The notes under the pieces were generated by a model. That model saw nothing but the letters and a program-made list of their open reading frames with translations. It was not told where the DNA came from and made no database searches. A program made the position numbers and the translations under genes. Shown here in pieces: positions 45,128 through 55,569 of a stretch of DNA of 64,000 bases (the stretch's first letter is position 1; each line of letters begins with the position of its first letter). The stretch lies in contig KV918767.1 in NCBI GenBank assembly GCA_002049455.2, forward strand, positions 1 to 64,000, given 5' to 3'. The stretch comes from Porphyra umbilicalis. Lineage: Eukaryota > Rhodophyta > Bangiophyceae > Bangiales > Bangiaceae.

Positions 45128-45339
45128 AAGATGGACGGCGACGGCGGCGCGTCGGCGCCCTCGAGCGACGCGAGGAGCGCCGCCGCGTAGGCGGCCGCGT
45201 CGGCCGCCTCATCGTCGAGCGGCTCGGCGGGGGGGGCCGCCGACGGGGGCCCGCCGCCCAGGGGGAGCGCCGACAGGGACGACGACGGCGACGCGCCTTC
45301 GGCGGCGGCGGCCGCCGCCGGCACCTCGGCGGCGGCAGA

Positions 45340-45370
<31 letters not shown>

Positions 45371-45920
45371 CGGCTCGCGCGGCGGATGGCCGCCCGCGAC
45401 GCGCGGGCGGCGGTCGCACCCGCCGCGCCGCCGGGCGGCAGCATGTGGGGCGGCGCGCCCCGCACGGGCGCGCGGAGCGGCGGCGTGTAGGCGGCGGTAA
45501 ACGACGTGGCGGGGGCGGTCGCGGCGCGCCGCCCGCCGCACCCGCCGCCCCCGCCGCCGCCGCCGCCGCGCCCGCCGCCGACGGCGGCACGCCCGACCGC
45601 CGGCGGCACGTCTGGGAGAAAGGGCGCCGTCGTGGCGGTCGTTGGGGGCGCCGACGCGGGCGCCGGGCGGCGTGGCAGCGCCGGCGCCGTCACCCGCCCC
45701 GGCCCCGGGGTGGCGGGGCACGGCGGCAGCGGGGGGAGGCGGGGGAAGTGGAGCCCCCCACCCCACCCCCCGCCCGGCAAGGCGGCGGCGGCGGCGCCGT
45801 CGGCGTCGACGGCCGCCAAGGCCGCCTCCTCGTCGCCGTCATCGTCCAAGGACGGGGGAGGATGTGGAGGGGGAAGAGGGTGGAGAGAAAGTCGTCGGTG
45901 GCGGCCACGTCCACGTCCAT
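44600..45920 (-). CDS. bZIP transcription factor (frame uncertain across G runs)
   Basis: The bZIP is unmistakable at about 44870-44715. The basic region TREAANRNRAAHKRR has the invariant N-x7-R. It leads into five leucines spaced exactly seven apart (L-TAANAA-L-AARAAE-L...). A short tail PFWALKVAGRGG follows and the stop is at 44600. The N-terminal part probably starts at the ATG at 45920 (MDVDVAATDDFLSTLFPL). It continues with an acidic stretch SLDDDGDEEAALAAVDADG and an Ala/Pro-rich region with LDDEAADAAAYAAALLASLEG. These segments lie in different frames, so at least two changes occur, one of them among the G runs at 44940-45075. Role: dimeric nuclear DNA-binding regulator, with possible acidic activation segments. 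The DNA-binding domain is secure; the N-terminal model is provisional. Confidence 0.65.
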
Positions 45921-47926
45921 GGCGGGGTGGGGGAGGGGGGGGTGACGAGCACGGGGACCAGGAGTTGGCGGGGGGGGGGGGGGGGGGGGGGGGGAGTGGT
46001 GGGAGCAACGCCGATGAGAGCGTGGCAGACGGGCGGCGGCGGGGCGGCGGCGGCGGCGGTGCGTGGCGCCCGGCGGGCGACGGGGTGGACGGGGTGTGGG
46101 CCCCCCGGTGGGGGCGCCGACGCACGAGGCGCGCGGGCGTGTCGGGGCGGCCGCGGCGGCGGGGTCGCGGCCACCAGCGCCGACCGCGACGCGGCGGTCG
46201 GGGGCAGCGACGCGGCCGGTGGCGGTCGTGGCGGGACGCTGGCGACGGTGCCGTTGGCGTCCGTGCCGTGGCGGCCGCCGGGGGGGCCCCCCACTTCCCT
46301 TGTTATACAAACGCGTGGTCAACGGGGGCGGCCGTCCGCCGAGGGGACACCTCTGGCCGTGTCGTCGTCGTCTTGGCCCGCGGGCATACGCCCCGTCGCG
46401 CGTCGAGCGGCCGACGGGCGCGCGCCCCCCCGCCGGCGGGCCGCCACGTCTGGGCCACCCCCGCGTCACGCGCCGTCGCCCGTTTCGGCGGCGCCCTCAT
46501 TCCCCCACAGACCCGTGGGGGGTGCCGCCCGCGTCGCCGCCGCCGCCACGCCTCGTCCCCCCGCCCGCCTGACCGTCCACAGTCCGAGCCCCGCCCGCCG
46601 ACGAGGCGGGCCACCCGTCGACGCCTCGCGGTCGGGGGGGTGGGTGGGCCATATCCCCACCCGCCCCCGTGCGGCACGGGGCGAGGCACGGAGGGGGGCG
46701 GGCGGCCGCCCGCCCGGCCGCCACGCAACAGTGTCCGCAGCGGCCACGGGCCGCCGCCGCACCCCGCAAGCGTAGCAGCGGCAGCCGGGAGGCGCCGCCG
46801 CCGCGGCTCGCCGCTGTGGCAGTCGTGTGGAAAAAAAAGGGCACCAAGCGCCGTGGCCGCCCGCCCAATCCCCCCGCCCGCCGCGGGGCCGCGTGGCGCC
46901 GCGCCCTCCCACCGACGCTCACCGCCACGCGGCGGCGGTGGGCGGCAGCGGGCGGACGACCAAACAGCGTGACGGGACCCTGCCGCGGCGCGTCACGCTC
47001 GTGCCGCGGCGGGCAGCGGGCGGCCGTCGGGGACAAACGTGCGGGGCGCCCGCCAAAGGCGGCGCAAGCGCGTCAGCCGGGGGAAGAGCCCCACGCGCCG
47101 GCAGGCCCCCGCCAACCCGCCCGCTGCTTCAAAAGACCTGCGGGGGATCTGGCGGCAGACTGTCACCGCCAAGGGCAGAGGCGGCCCAGACGCTGCGCCG
47201 CCGCAGCGCACGGGGGGCGCCGCCGCTTGCAGTGGAGGTGCCAGACGGTGCAAGCGTGACGACGCGGCGTGCCAAACAGGCAACACCGAGGGCGACTGCG
47301 TTGCAGCGACGAGGCGCGGCACGCCGGTCGTGTGTGGAGAAAGGCGCCACGCATCGACCTCGCAGGCGCGTTGCCCAGGTCAGGCCGGGTGCTGACTGAC
47401 CGATGCGGTGGAGCGCAGGGAGGCCTCAGAGCCCGCGCACGAGGGGGATGCGGTGAGCCATTGTGTGGCGTCCCGCATCATGCCCGACTAAATGCACCTG
47501 CATGCTGTACAAGGCAATTCCGGTGCTTGAGAAACGGGTCTGTGCAACAAAAACTGTCCTCTTGTTGGTCAAAAGCATGAGTAGATTACATGAAAATATA
47601 TGGGTGGCTGTTTAGTTAATCGGGTTTGTCGCGTCTCTGTTGCTATTATCATATGGTGCTTTGCTGAGAAATGGAGCATGCACGTTTGCGCAAACAAACA
47701 TGCACACCCGACCACTGCGAGCATTGACCCGTGCTGTGGGGAGACCCATGATACTTCCGGGTGATGTGTGACATGTCAAGCATCCCGACCAGGTTCGCCG
47801 GGCCCTTGGGCCGACAACGGCTGACAAGAGCTGGAAAACTGCACTCTGAGTGACCCGGTGGCAAGTACCTGCTGACACCCGCGGTGGTCTTTGTGAAACG
47901 ATGCCAGAACATGCACGCTGACAGCC
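45921..47926. other. GC-rich stretch upstream of the bZIP gene, no gene supported
   Basis: It contains a run of 24 G (45971-45994) close to the bZIP start. Shadow frames are present on both strands until about 47400. After that the sequence is more AT-rich and carries no visible gene. Confidence 0.45.
45971..45994. repeat. Run of 24 G
   Basis: Uninterrupted G homopolymer about 50 bases upstream of the probable bZIP start. Its length in the assembly should be treated as approximate. Confidence 0.8.
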
Positions 47927-47929
47927 TAA

Positions 47930-48481
47930 GGGCATGTCCAGCAATGGAGCCAACGGTCCAACCCAACAGCCACGTGTGGGCAACGTGTGGCCCTGCTACT
48001 GGCTCTCCAACCGCTGGGCCAAAACTAGGCACATCACGTCTCAATCTTGGGCTGCTGTAGGCGCTCTCAGACGGTGGGCCTCTTTTGTGGCGGCCCAAGC
48101 ATCCGCCAAGGTCCCACCCTGGATCTGCTCCGATCACAGAGCATCTCGGGACTGTGTGATCACCACGGGTCTGCCATCCTATTGGCGTTGGATGGCCACG
48201 TTCGGAACCATGTTTTGGCGCAGCGCTTTGGAGCGCCGCCAAACGGGCCTGTTTGGACCTCGGTGCCGTTTCGCTGCCGTTGAAGCTCCAAAACTAAGCG
48301 ATCGCGCAGGCCCCACACGAGACCGATTAGAAGACTAGAATATGTGAGGAAGGGCTATTTTTGGACCGTCACACCCAAGTTTTGGAGCTCGACCCAGCCA
48401 CCAATGCCCGGTTGGCCAAACGGAGCCACGTTTGGCCACGTTTGGAGTTTTGGACGGTTGGCTCCATTGCTGGACACGCCC
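47930..48481. mobile_element. PIF/Harbinger-type MITE, 552 bp, TAA target duplication
   Basis: The inverted termini read GGGCATGTCCAGCAATGGAG on the left and GGGCGTGTCCAGCAATGGAG from the right, matching at about 30 of 32 positions to GTCCAA. They are flanked by the direct repeat TAA (47927-47929 and 48482-48484). A 3-bp TWA duplication and GG-rich ends are typical of PIF/Harbinger and Tourist-like MITEs. Inside each end are CCACGT/ACGTGG-type words. No coding capacity. Confidence 0.82.
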
Positions 48482-48484
48482 TAA

Positions 48485-50149
48485 TCAGGACAAGACTTCT
48501 TAAGCCACCGGCCACAGCGGTGCCGTCAGGAGCGTCCCCCCTAACCGGCCCCTCATGTTTGCTCGCAGAGGCTGAATCGGCCTCCGAACATGCATGACGT
48601 TTGAGGAGTTCTTGCAATTCTTTTCTCTCCGTTCGGGCCGTTCATTGGCCCTCCGAACACGTGAGCTCCGTGACCAGTAGATCGCCTTTGTTTATTGACA
48701 TCGAGACGTGTCACTGACATTCTTTTGACCAATCACCATCGATGAAGGGTACAGCAGTGACTGGATCCAGCCCACCTGCGTTTCTTCTGGGGCACCAGAT
48801 GGCACAGGTGCGCAGTCTCTGTCTTGTGGACCGTGGAGAGCCGGCTCAAATACTGTGAAACTAGGCCGCCTGACGCAGCCAATGGGCGCGTGGTCACATT
48901 CATTGAACCGGTATTCTGACAGGGTTTGGGCAGTGTTCTTGACATTGAATAATGAGAAGTCATTGGCTGCATGATGAGCCCTCAGTCCCACGTCTTACGA
49001 TGTGCCAGTTGGTGGCTGTGGCTTTCGCCGGTGATGCCAGGTGCAATTGCACTTGGGACGCTATCGGTCCCCTGAAGCCAGGTGAGAGCATTGCCAACAA
49101 CTCAGGCTATCGCTATCGGCTATTCCATTCTAGAACCAAGTCCGCGTCCTTAGACAGCCACATGTACGTCAGCGGTTGGCTGCTGTGCTGTCATGAGCCT
49201 CAGTACCCGCAGGTTTCCTTACACCAGGCCTTGTCTGGGCCCGATCAAGACGATATTTTCTGCCAGGACTTGATTCACTGCAGCGGCAGATGACAACTGT
49301 GGTGAGCAGCCGTATCAACCTTAACGAAGGCGCAGAGAACGCGGGGATAGTAGCGTTTAGTAACATGCGCGTGTTACCATCACATTTTTAGGATGTGATA
49401 CGATCGGTATCGATCGTTTCAGCTGTCTTACGATCGCCAGACAATGTTGGCGGCGGTGAGACGGACGGTGGCCCCCCCTCAGACGCGCATTCAGAGCGAT
49501 GTGGAACGGATTCCGGTATGCCAAGACTTTGTGACCCACTTCATGCGCCGCGGAGAGGAGGCTGACCTACACGGCCTCCAGCTTCCGGCACATGAGCACA
49601 AGCAGCACCAACACGCTCGCAACGACGTAAGGATCACGACAGTGCATAGCAGAGATCTAAAAGATGCCAGGAACCCATCGGTAACACCACGTTACTGCCG
49701 CCCTAGAACTTCTGCAGATAGCAGTTCCTGATGACCAGTAACATGCTGTTACAAGGCACTTCCGGCTATAGACAGATGCTGTCCCTCGTACGCCTGCGTA
49801 CCCCCAGTATGGAGGTCTGAATGCCGACCTCAAAAGCCGTATCAGCCAGACTTCAAAAATCGGTCCGCCGCCAAGTGGTCTTGTGGTCTTCTATGGCCGC
49901 CAGGGGGTACCCTGGGGGGGGTTCTCCGAAAGTGGCTTAACGACGCCCCCAGGGCTACCACGTTGAAGGGTACTATATACGTCCATGAGACACTGTTGCG
50001 ACGATGTGGAGTGTCTCTTAGTCAGGTAGTCCTTTCTTGCGCCCCTAAAGACTCTTGGTGGGTCATTTGGGGCTACAGGAAACACCTACAGTACTGTCGT
50101 TCCTGTGTTCGCAGCTTTGTGGGGCCAGAGCCCGTCAGGTGCCTCTGAG
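48485..50149. other. Lower-GC stretch, no gene supported
   Basis: Contains short inverted words such as GTAACATGCGCGTGTTAC (49361-49378), a near palindrome, and ATCACAT...ATGTGAT. A 99-codon - strand frame (48692-48991) has no recognised motif. It may be an old transposon remnant, but I cannot assign it. Confidence 0.4.
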
Positions 50150-51340
50150 GGTTGTCCCGTTCAGCCATCTGGCGTGAGCAACAATGACAGACACAGTGCA
50201 ACGCCGCCAGGAGGAGAGGACACCGAGCGAGAAAACATCTTGCCTACCTCCACCGGCGTACCTCTCTCTCCCTCTGCCCAATCCCCCCCCCGCCACATTG
50301 ACCCTCCCTTTCCCCCTGTGAGCAGAAGCGTCCGCGAACAGCGCGCATCTTGCTGGCAACGTCAGGACAGCCGATGGCGCTGTCACTGCCGCTGCCTCTA
50401 CTGCCGCCTCCGGCGGCAGCGGCGGCGGCGGCGGCGTCACTGCCCCCCCTGGCGGCACCGCCCCCCCCTCCACCGCTGTCGCCCCCCTCCCCATGCGCTG
50501 CGGAAAGCGCGTGGCCGCAGATCACCATCTCGCATGCCACCATCCCGGCGGCGACCGTATTGACCACCCGCCCGCCGACCAATGCGAGGCCCCGCAGCAG
50601 CAACGGCTGCACGTCATACGGCTGCGACACATAGTGCGGCGTTCAGGGCGGCGGCGGCAGCCGCCTCCTTCGCCCCGGCGGCGCCCGCCGGCGTTGACCA
50701 AAGCAGCGCGTCGCCTGCGTCGACGGCATCAGCGGGCGCGTGGACTGTGTCCGCCCCCACCGATCCCGCCCCCGTCGTCGCCCGCGGTCAGGTCGCGAAG
50801 CGCCAGAGACACGACCACACCCGCCGCGGCCACCCCCCCAGCGTCGGGCAGACGTCAGCCCCGCCAAGATAGAGTGTCCGAGCGCCACGGGCGCGGAGAT
50901 GAAGGCGGCGAGGCGCGCCACCGCCGCCGCCGTCACCGCCGCCGCGCGGGTGTCCAGGTCGACGAGAACCATCGGCGAGGTCCGCCACCGCAGCATCTGC
51001 CGCCGCGGCTGCGGCGGCGGCGCCGTCGCCGCGGGGGCCGAGAGACGGCGGCGCTGCGACAGCCGCCGGGTCGGTCCCCCATGCCGCCCGCGAAAGCGAT
51101 TGTCATCAGCTAAGAGCTCCATCGCTGCGTGCACCCCATCGTCGGCCTTCAGGAAGAAGAAGCGGAGGCGGGGCAGGGGGGACGCTAGGAGCGCCTCGCG
51201 GCCGACGACGGCCGTGCAAAGGCCGGCCAGTGCATCTGAGGCGGCAGCGGTAGCGACAGTGTCCACGCAGAGCCCGCATCCAGAGCGCCTTGAGCTGCTG
51301 AAGACAAAGGACAAATTGGTGTGGACTTGACAGCAGTCAG
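50150..51340 (-). CDS. Possible membrane-associated protein, model incomplete
   Basis: Protein-like character on the - strand. At about 51290-51100 it reads SDALAGLCTAVVGREALLASPLPRLRFFFLKADDG in pieces. Near 50960 there is a hydrophobic stretch (AAAVTAAAVARLAAFISAPVALGHSILAG). In another frame at 50630-50500 there is LLLRGLALVGGRVVNTVAAGMV. No single frame covers all of it, there is no ATG at the 5' side, and no family is recognised. It may be a spliced gene or one with frame errors in GC runs. Offered as a region of likely coding sequence, not as a finished model. Confidence 0.28.
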
Positions 51341-52288
51341 GCACGCAAACAAGAATTATGTGGCTTTAGGCGAAGATCAAAGCTTGGCTGTTCGTTATAT
51401 TGGGGGGCTACAGATCTCGTAGGCTCACAGCAAACAGAAACACGATTCACGTGCACCTCACACAAGAGAGAAAGGCTCGGCCGCCTTTGTGTTGGGCCTG
51501 CCCTGAGGACGCTCTCCGTGAAGACGTGCATCCCTTGAATAGGAAGCGACTACCTCGAGTGTCTGCCACGAGTTTTGATGGCATTATGGCGCCATGCAAT
51601 TGGTTAAGGCCTCTGAACGAGACAAATATGAGCACGGTGGCGTCCTGCGAGGCTGAAGGTCATCAGCGGAGCGGCGTGGTGTGGGCATCGAAAGCGACGG
51701 ACACTCCGGCGGGCAGACGCCCAAGTAACTCGGCAAGCCCCTTGTATGGGCCTGCGTTGGCGCCTCGCAGTCCGCGCAGCCAACTTCACAGTCGCCACCC
51801 AAGGGGAAACTCTGCATTCGGCAGACCCGTTTGCTGTGGGCCCCTCGTGTGATACCCACCCTCGGCAGAAAGGGGTCTCGGACGCCGGTCACCAGCTGTG
51901 TGGCAGCCAGCGCGAAAACCAGAATATGATAAGTAAGGCCAGGTATCGAGGTCGTCTCCACTCTGATATGCGTGGACCGATCGGTCCAGTGGCTCAAGCG
52001 TCACGTATGCGCGTGCCCGTCTCCACTCAGTGGTCTCTTCGCACCCCGTCCACAGCCGTCATCGAAACCAAGCGCACGGGCTGCTTCACACCACCGACAG
52101 CAACTGCCTGTCATTCCCGGTGGTCTGTTTCTCTCTTAGCACCCTGATCTGCTCGTCGCGGCTGGCAGCGCCTTTCTCCACACCGTGACTTTCCCCACCA
52201 TCGCACCTTTTCGACATCCTCTGGCACAGCCCTACGTTGCGGCGCATGAGGCTTGTGGGAGTTGTGGGTGTCACATCACCATCCGAGG
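51341..52288. other. Flank of the recombinase element, no gene seen
   Basis: Balanced composition, with no motif-bearing frame and no terminal repeats recognised. Confidence 0.4.
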
Positions 52289-54470
52289 ATGCCTATTGTG
52301 TCGCCTGCCTCTGGCTCGTCTGGTTTTCCGTCCGCGGAGGGTTCCCGAGATGATCCATTTGATTCTGAGAGCGACGGGGAGGCCGGGGAAGGAGATAGCC
52401 GCGCCGTAGAGCGTGCACCCTTACGGCGGGGGGGGAAATACGTTCCTCGCCCCGTCGCAGTGCTGCTTGAGGACATGAATATCCCCGCCGTGCGCGATGC
52501 AAGCAAGGCCACGGGTACACTCAAACAGTACGCGGCGGAGGTCGAGAGGTTTGAGACGTTTGTGCAGTACGCGTGCGCGCGTAACTTGCGGAGGATGGTT
52601 GGGGAGGCAGCTGCAGCCAACTACATCACCAGAGATGGGGATGCTTGTCCGCCTACTGGCAAGGAGATTGGCCCAGCCGTGGTGGACTTTCCAAGGCTCT
52701 ACAGCGCTCCCCCGCGCCGATGCGACGAGCTCGTTCATGCCTTTATGGCTGACAGATCGGACGGGTGGACGTGCTCCGAGAGCAAGATGAAGAAGATCGT
52801 CGCCTCCATTTCCCGCAAGTTCCATGACGCGGGCTCTAAGGGACCTTGGAACGGGGTGATGGGAAACCCCGTTGAGTCCCCCGAGGTCAAGGAGGTGAGG
52901 TCAAACCACGTCGAAAGGCGGCGGCGGGCGGCCACTGCCGTCAAGGGCGTCGACCCAATCCGGTACAAGGACCTCGACCGGTACTACGAGACCAACTTTG
53001 CTGGAAAGCCGCTGCAACAGTGGAACCCGGAGCGGGTAATGTTGTACTCGTCCGTGCTTGTGGGCATGAACCTTTGCGTCCGCTTCAACGAGCTTGGCCG
53101 ATTGCGGTACGTTCGTTCTCGTTCTCCCTCTCTTCTCTTGTTCATGCATCATTGCACCTGTTACCGATGTGAGCGGGCTGTGGTTGCGTTCATCCTCTGA
53201 CGGACGTCGCCGTGTGTGCTCATCCACTTCTTTGTCTTCCGGGTTTTGTCGACGCTCCCAGCACGGATACCATGGAGATTGAGGACGACCGTGTACGCCT
53301 CATCCTTGTGGGCACCAAGGCTGAAAAGGGTGCTACTGTGCGCTTCAACGTCGTACGCTGGCCGGGAACACTTTCTGGTGACCTGAGGTACGTCGTTTGC
53401 TTATGGTGAGAGAGATGTGTGCTCATACTGCATCCTATGGGGAAGTGCCGAGATGACCTGTCCGAGTTGTAAGTCGACGAATGTACTCTTACCATACTCG
53501 CGACTGTCTCCGTCCTCCTTTCTATAATGTTTCTCGGCACATGGTTTTCTGCACATTTGGTAGAGTCTGTCCTATCTTCTTCCTTCGAGTGTGGTTGAGT
53601 ATCAGGGGTCTACATGACGGGTACCTTTTCCCAGCCTACAGGACGAACGAAGTCAGCGTGGCAGGAAAGGTGGTCGGTGCTCGCCTACAGTTTGACTATT
53701 GCTGATCCCCCAATTCTGTCCTCATCGCCCCGGAACGGTAGTGGAACGGCAATGAATGCAGATATCTCATTGGTCGAGCAGTCCGACAGCAGTGCATGTC
53801 CGGCCCGATCTTTACAGAATGTGCCCGTACGGCCCCCAATCGCACAATCGACGCCTTCGTTTTTCTGCACTTTTCTGCGTATCTCCCAGAAAATCTCGAT
53901 ATCCCAACGATTGCGGACCGGTTGCTCTCTTGACACGGAAGGGATCGGAAGAAAATCTCAAGAAAAAGAAGAATCTCGGTTCTGCACGGAAGTGGCGGTG
54001 GGAGAGCCAATAGGACGTCTCAGATTCGTGCTGAGCAGCTGTTTACCGCTGCGTTTAACCAATAGATGGCCAGTTCCACATGAACCGTACCGCCAGGAAC
54101 CGTTCCTGGTCGATGAGGACAGAATTGGGGGATCAGCAATATGGCTCTCGCTGGCTATACTCCAAGTTCCGCAATATGCTCAAGAACGAGTTAGATGCCA
54201 TGGGATGCATCAATGCGCACTTTGTTGGCACGCACAGCATGCGGCGTGGAGGGACGCAACTGCTTTTGCTCCTTGGTGTGTCGTTGTCCAGCGTGCGGTA
54301 GCGCGGCTTTTGGACCACCTACCAACGGATGGAGTCGTACCTGGGTTCAAATAATAGGCGGGAGCTTGACGGTGATCTGCTGCCGGCACCGACTTTGCTC
54401 TCGCAGGCGTCCTTTTCCATTGTTGCTTTGGACCGCATTGAGGCCTCGTTTGACCGTGTGTGACAAGAAA
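52289..54470 (+). mobile_element. Crypton-like tyrosine-recombinase element, interrupted
   Basis: Recognised only by its recombinase gene. No reverse transcriptase or RNase H is nearby, which argues against DIRS-type elements and favours a Crypton-type DNA transposon, or a domesticated relative. Cryptons lack long terminal repeats, so the ends cannot be placed by eye. A MITE (53699-54139) is inserted in the catalytic exon, and the frame is interrupted again before the C-terminal tyrosine region, so this copy is probably inactive. Confidence 0.6.
52289..54470 (+). pseudogene. Tyrosine recombinase (YR) gene, split by a MITE
   Basis: Exons 52289-53106 and 53262-53387, then 53642 onward. Both donors are GTACGT and the phases fit. 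The N-terminal part contains a core-binding-like helical domain (TLKQYAAEVERFETFVQYA) and a joining segment GNPVESPEVKEV. Box I arginine lies in VGMNLCVRFNELGRLR. A beta region follows (DRVRLILVGTKAEKGATV, equivalent to the box with catalytic Lys). Then comes LQFDY, where the MITE is inserted at a TA dinucleotide. After it come KFRNMLKNELDAMG and the H-x-x-R box GTHSMRRGGTQ. A GFWTTYQRMESYL segment with the candidate nucleophilic tyrosine follows an in-frame stop. Expected chemistry: cut and rejoin DNA through a 3'-phosphotyrosine. The ATG at 52289 is chosen over one 12 codons upstream. Confidence 0.68.
53699..54139. mobile_element. MITE, 441 bp, TA target duplication, inside the recombinase gene
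   Basis: Perfect 29-base terminal inverted repeats, starting TTGCTGATCCCCCAATTCTG, are flanked by TA (53697-53698 and 54140-54141). Removing the element and one TA restores the recombinase frame across the site. Perfect ends suggest a recent insertion. TA duplication points to a Tc1/mariner-type mobiliser. No coding capacity. Confidence 0.88.
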
Positions 54471-55569
54471 CTTTGGGTTTGCCGTATGCGTCGCAGTTCA
54501 GGCGTCTTAGTCTGCTGCGTCCCGTGTGTTGATACATTGCGCTTCCTCTACCGCCTCTTACCAGATAGGCTCGTACAAAGCGGCCGTCCCCACGCTCCCC
54601 TGAGGCTCGAGGTCGCGACGCGCCGTCCGCCACGGTACCGAATGCCTGCCTTCGTCCCGTGTCCACGCGGCGCTAACGTTAGTCTAGAAAGAACTGTGGA
54701 CGGCCACCTCCGACGACGCACTGGCCGCCGCCGCCACGACCGCGTAGACGTTGGACGCCGGGCGCACGCGGAGGGTGGATTTGGCGGCAGCGGCAAGCGG
54801 CAACTCCGCCACCGCCGTCGAAAGACGCCCGACGGCAGAGGTGGCCGGCCATCTACGTGGCCGTGGCAGCAGCCACCACACGCCGCGCCTGCCGCAGCGA
54901 CGGCTACCCCGGCAGCGGTAGTAGCTGGCAGAGGTTGGTGGCGGGTGGCAGAGGGGGCTAGAGGGGGGTCGGCGGCAGGTAGGGAGGAGCGCAGCCGGGT
55001 GACACGGCAGGGAAACTGTACGTCCCGCAGTCGTGGGCGACGCGACTGCGGTGGCGGTAGGAACAAGCAGGGAGCTTATAGATTATGCGGGAGCACCCAT
55101 CGATCGAAACGGAGTGCAGGAAAAGGCTCACCTGTGCAGCAGAGGAGTGGGCGGTGTCGACAGCTGGCCGCGGAAGCGGCGCTGGCGGGGAAGAAAAAGC
55201 ACCCGCGCCTCCGTCACACGGGATGCCCGGCCACCGCGCGCCGGCTGTCCCGCCCGCCGACCAACCCGATGCTCGACCCTCTAACTGTCACCCGCTGGAC
55301 GGTAGCAGCCACGCACGCGCCGCCGCTACTGCACGGAACACTGCCGTCCTGTCAGTGGAGAGCGCACCAGCGAGCGTCCGGGTTACCCATTCGTGACATC
55401 TCTAACAAGTTCTTTAGAGGTACTTTTTATCTATTTCTTGGATGGGGTTTCACTTTATAGTTGTGGAAATCCTCGCAACTCGGCTGTCGGCCTCTTCGCG
55501 CCTCCACTTCGACTCTCGGACGCGCGGGGCGTCCTCGGCGCGCAGCTGTGGGGACGAAGATACGGCGGC
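54471..55569. other. Stretch without firm gene
   Basis: A - strand frame at about 54881-54684 has alanine-rich, vaguely protein-like sequence but no motif. The rest shows nothing recognisable. Confidence 0.35.

Noticed and set aside
42984-45590. Open frame of 868 codons on the - strand
   Set aside because: It exists only because stops are rare at this GC. It crosses the bZIP domain in the wrong frame and is proline/arginine repeats throughout.
48692-48991. 99-codon - strand frame as a transposase fragment
   Set aside because: Composition is plausible, but I could not match any transposase block, so it is left unassigned.
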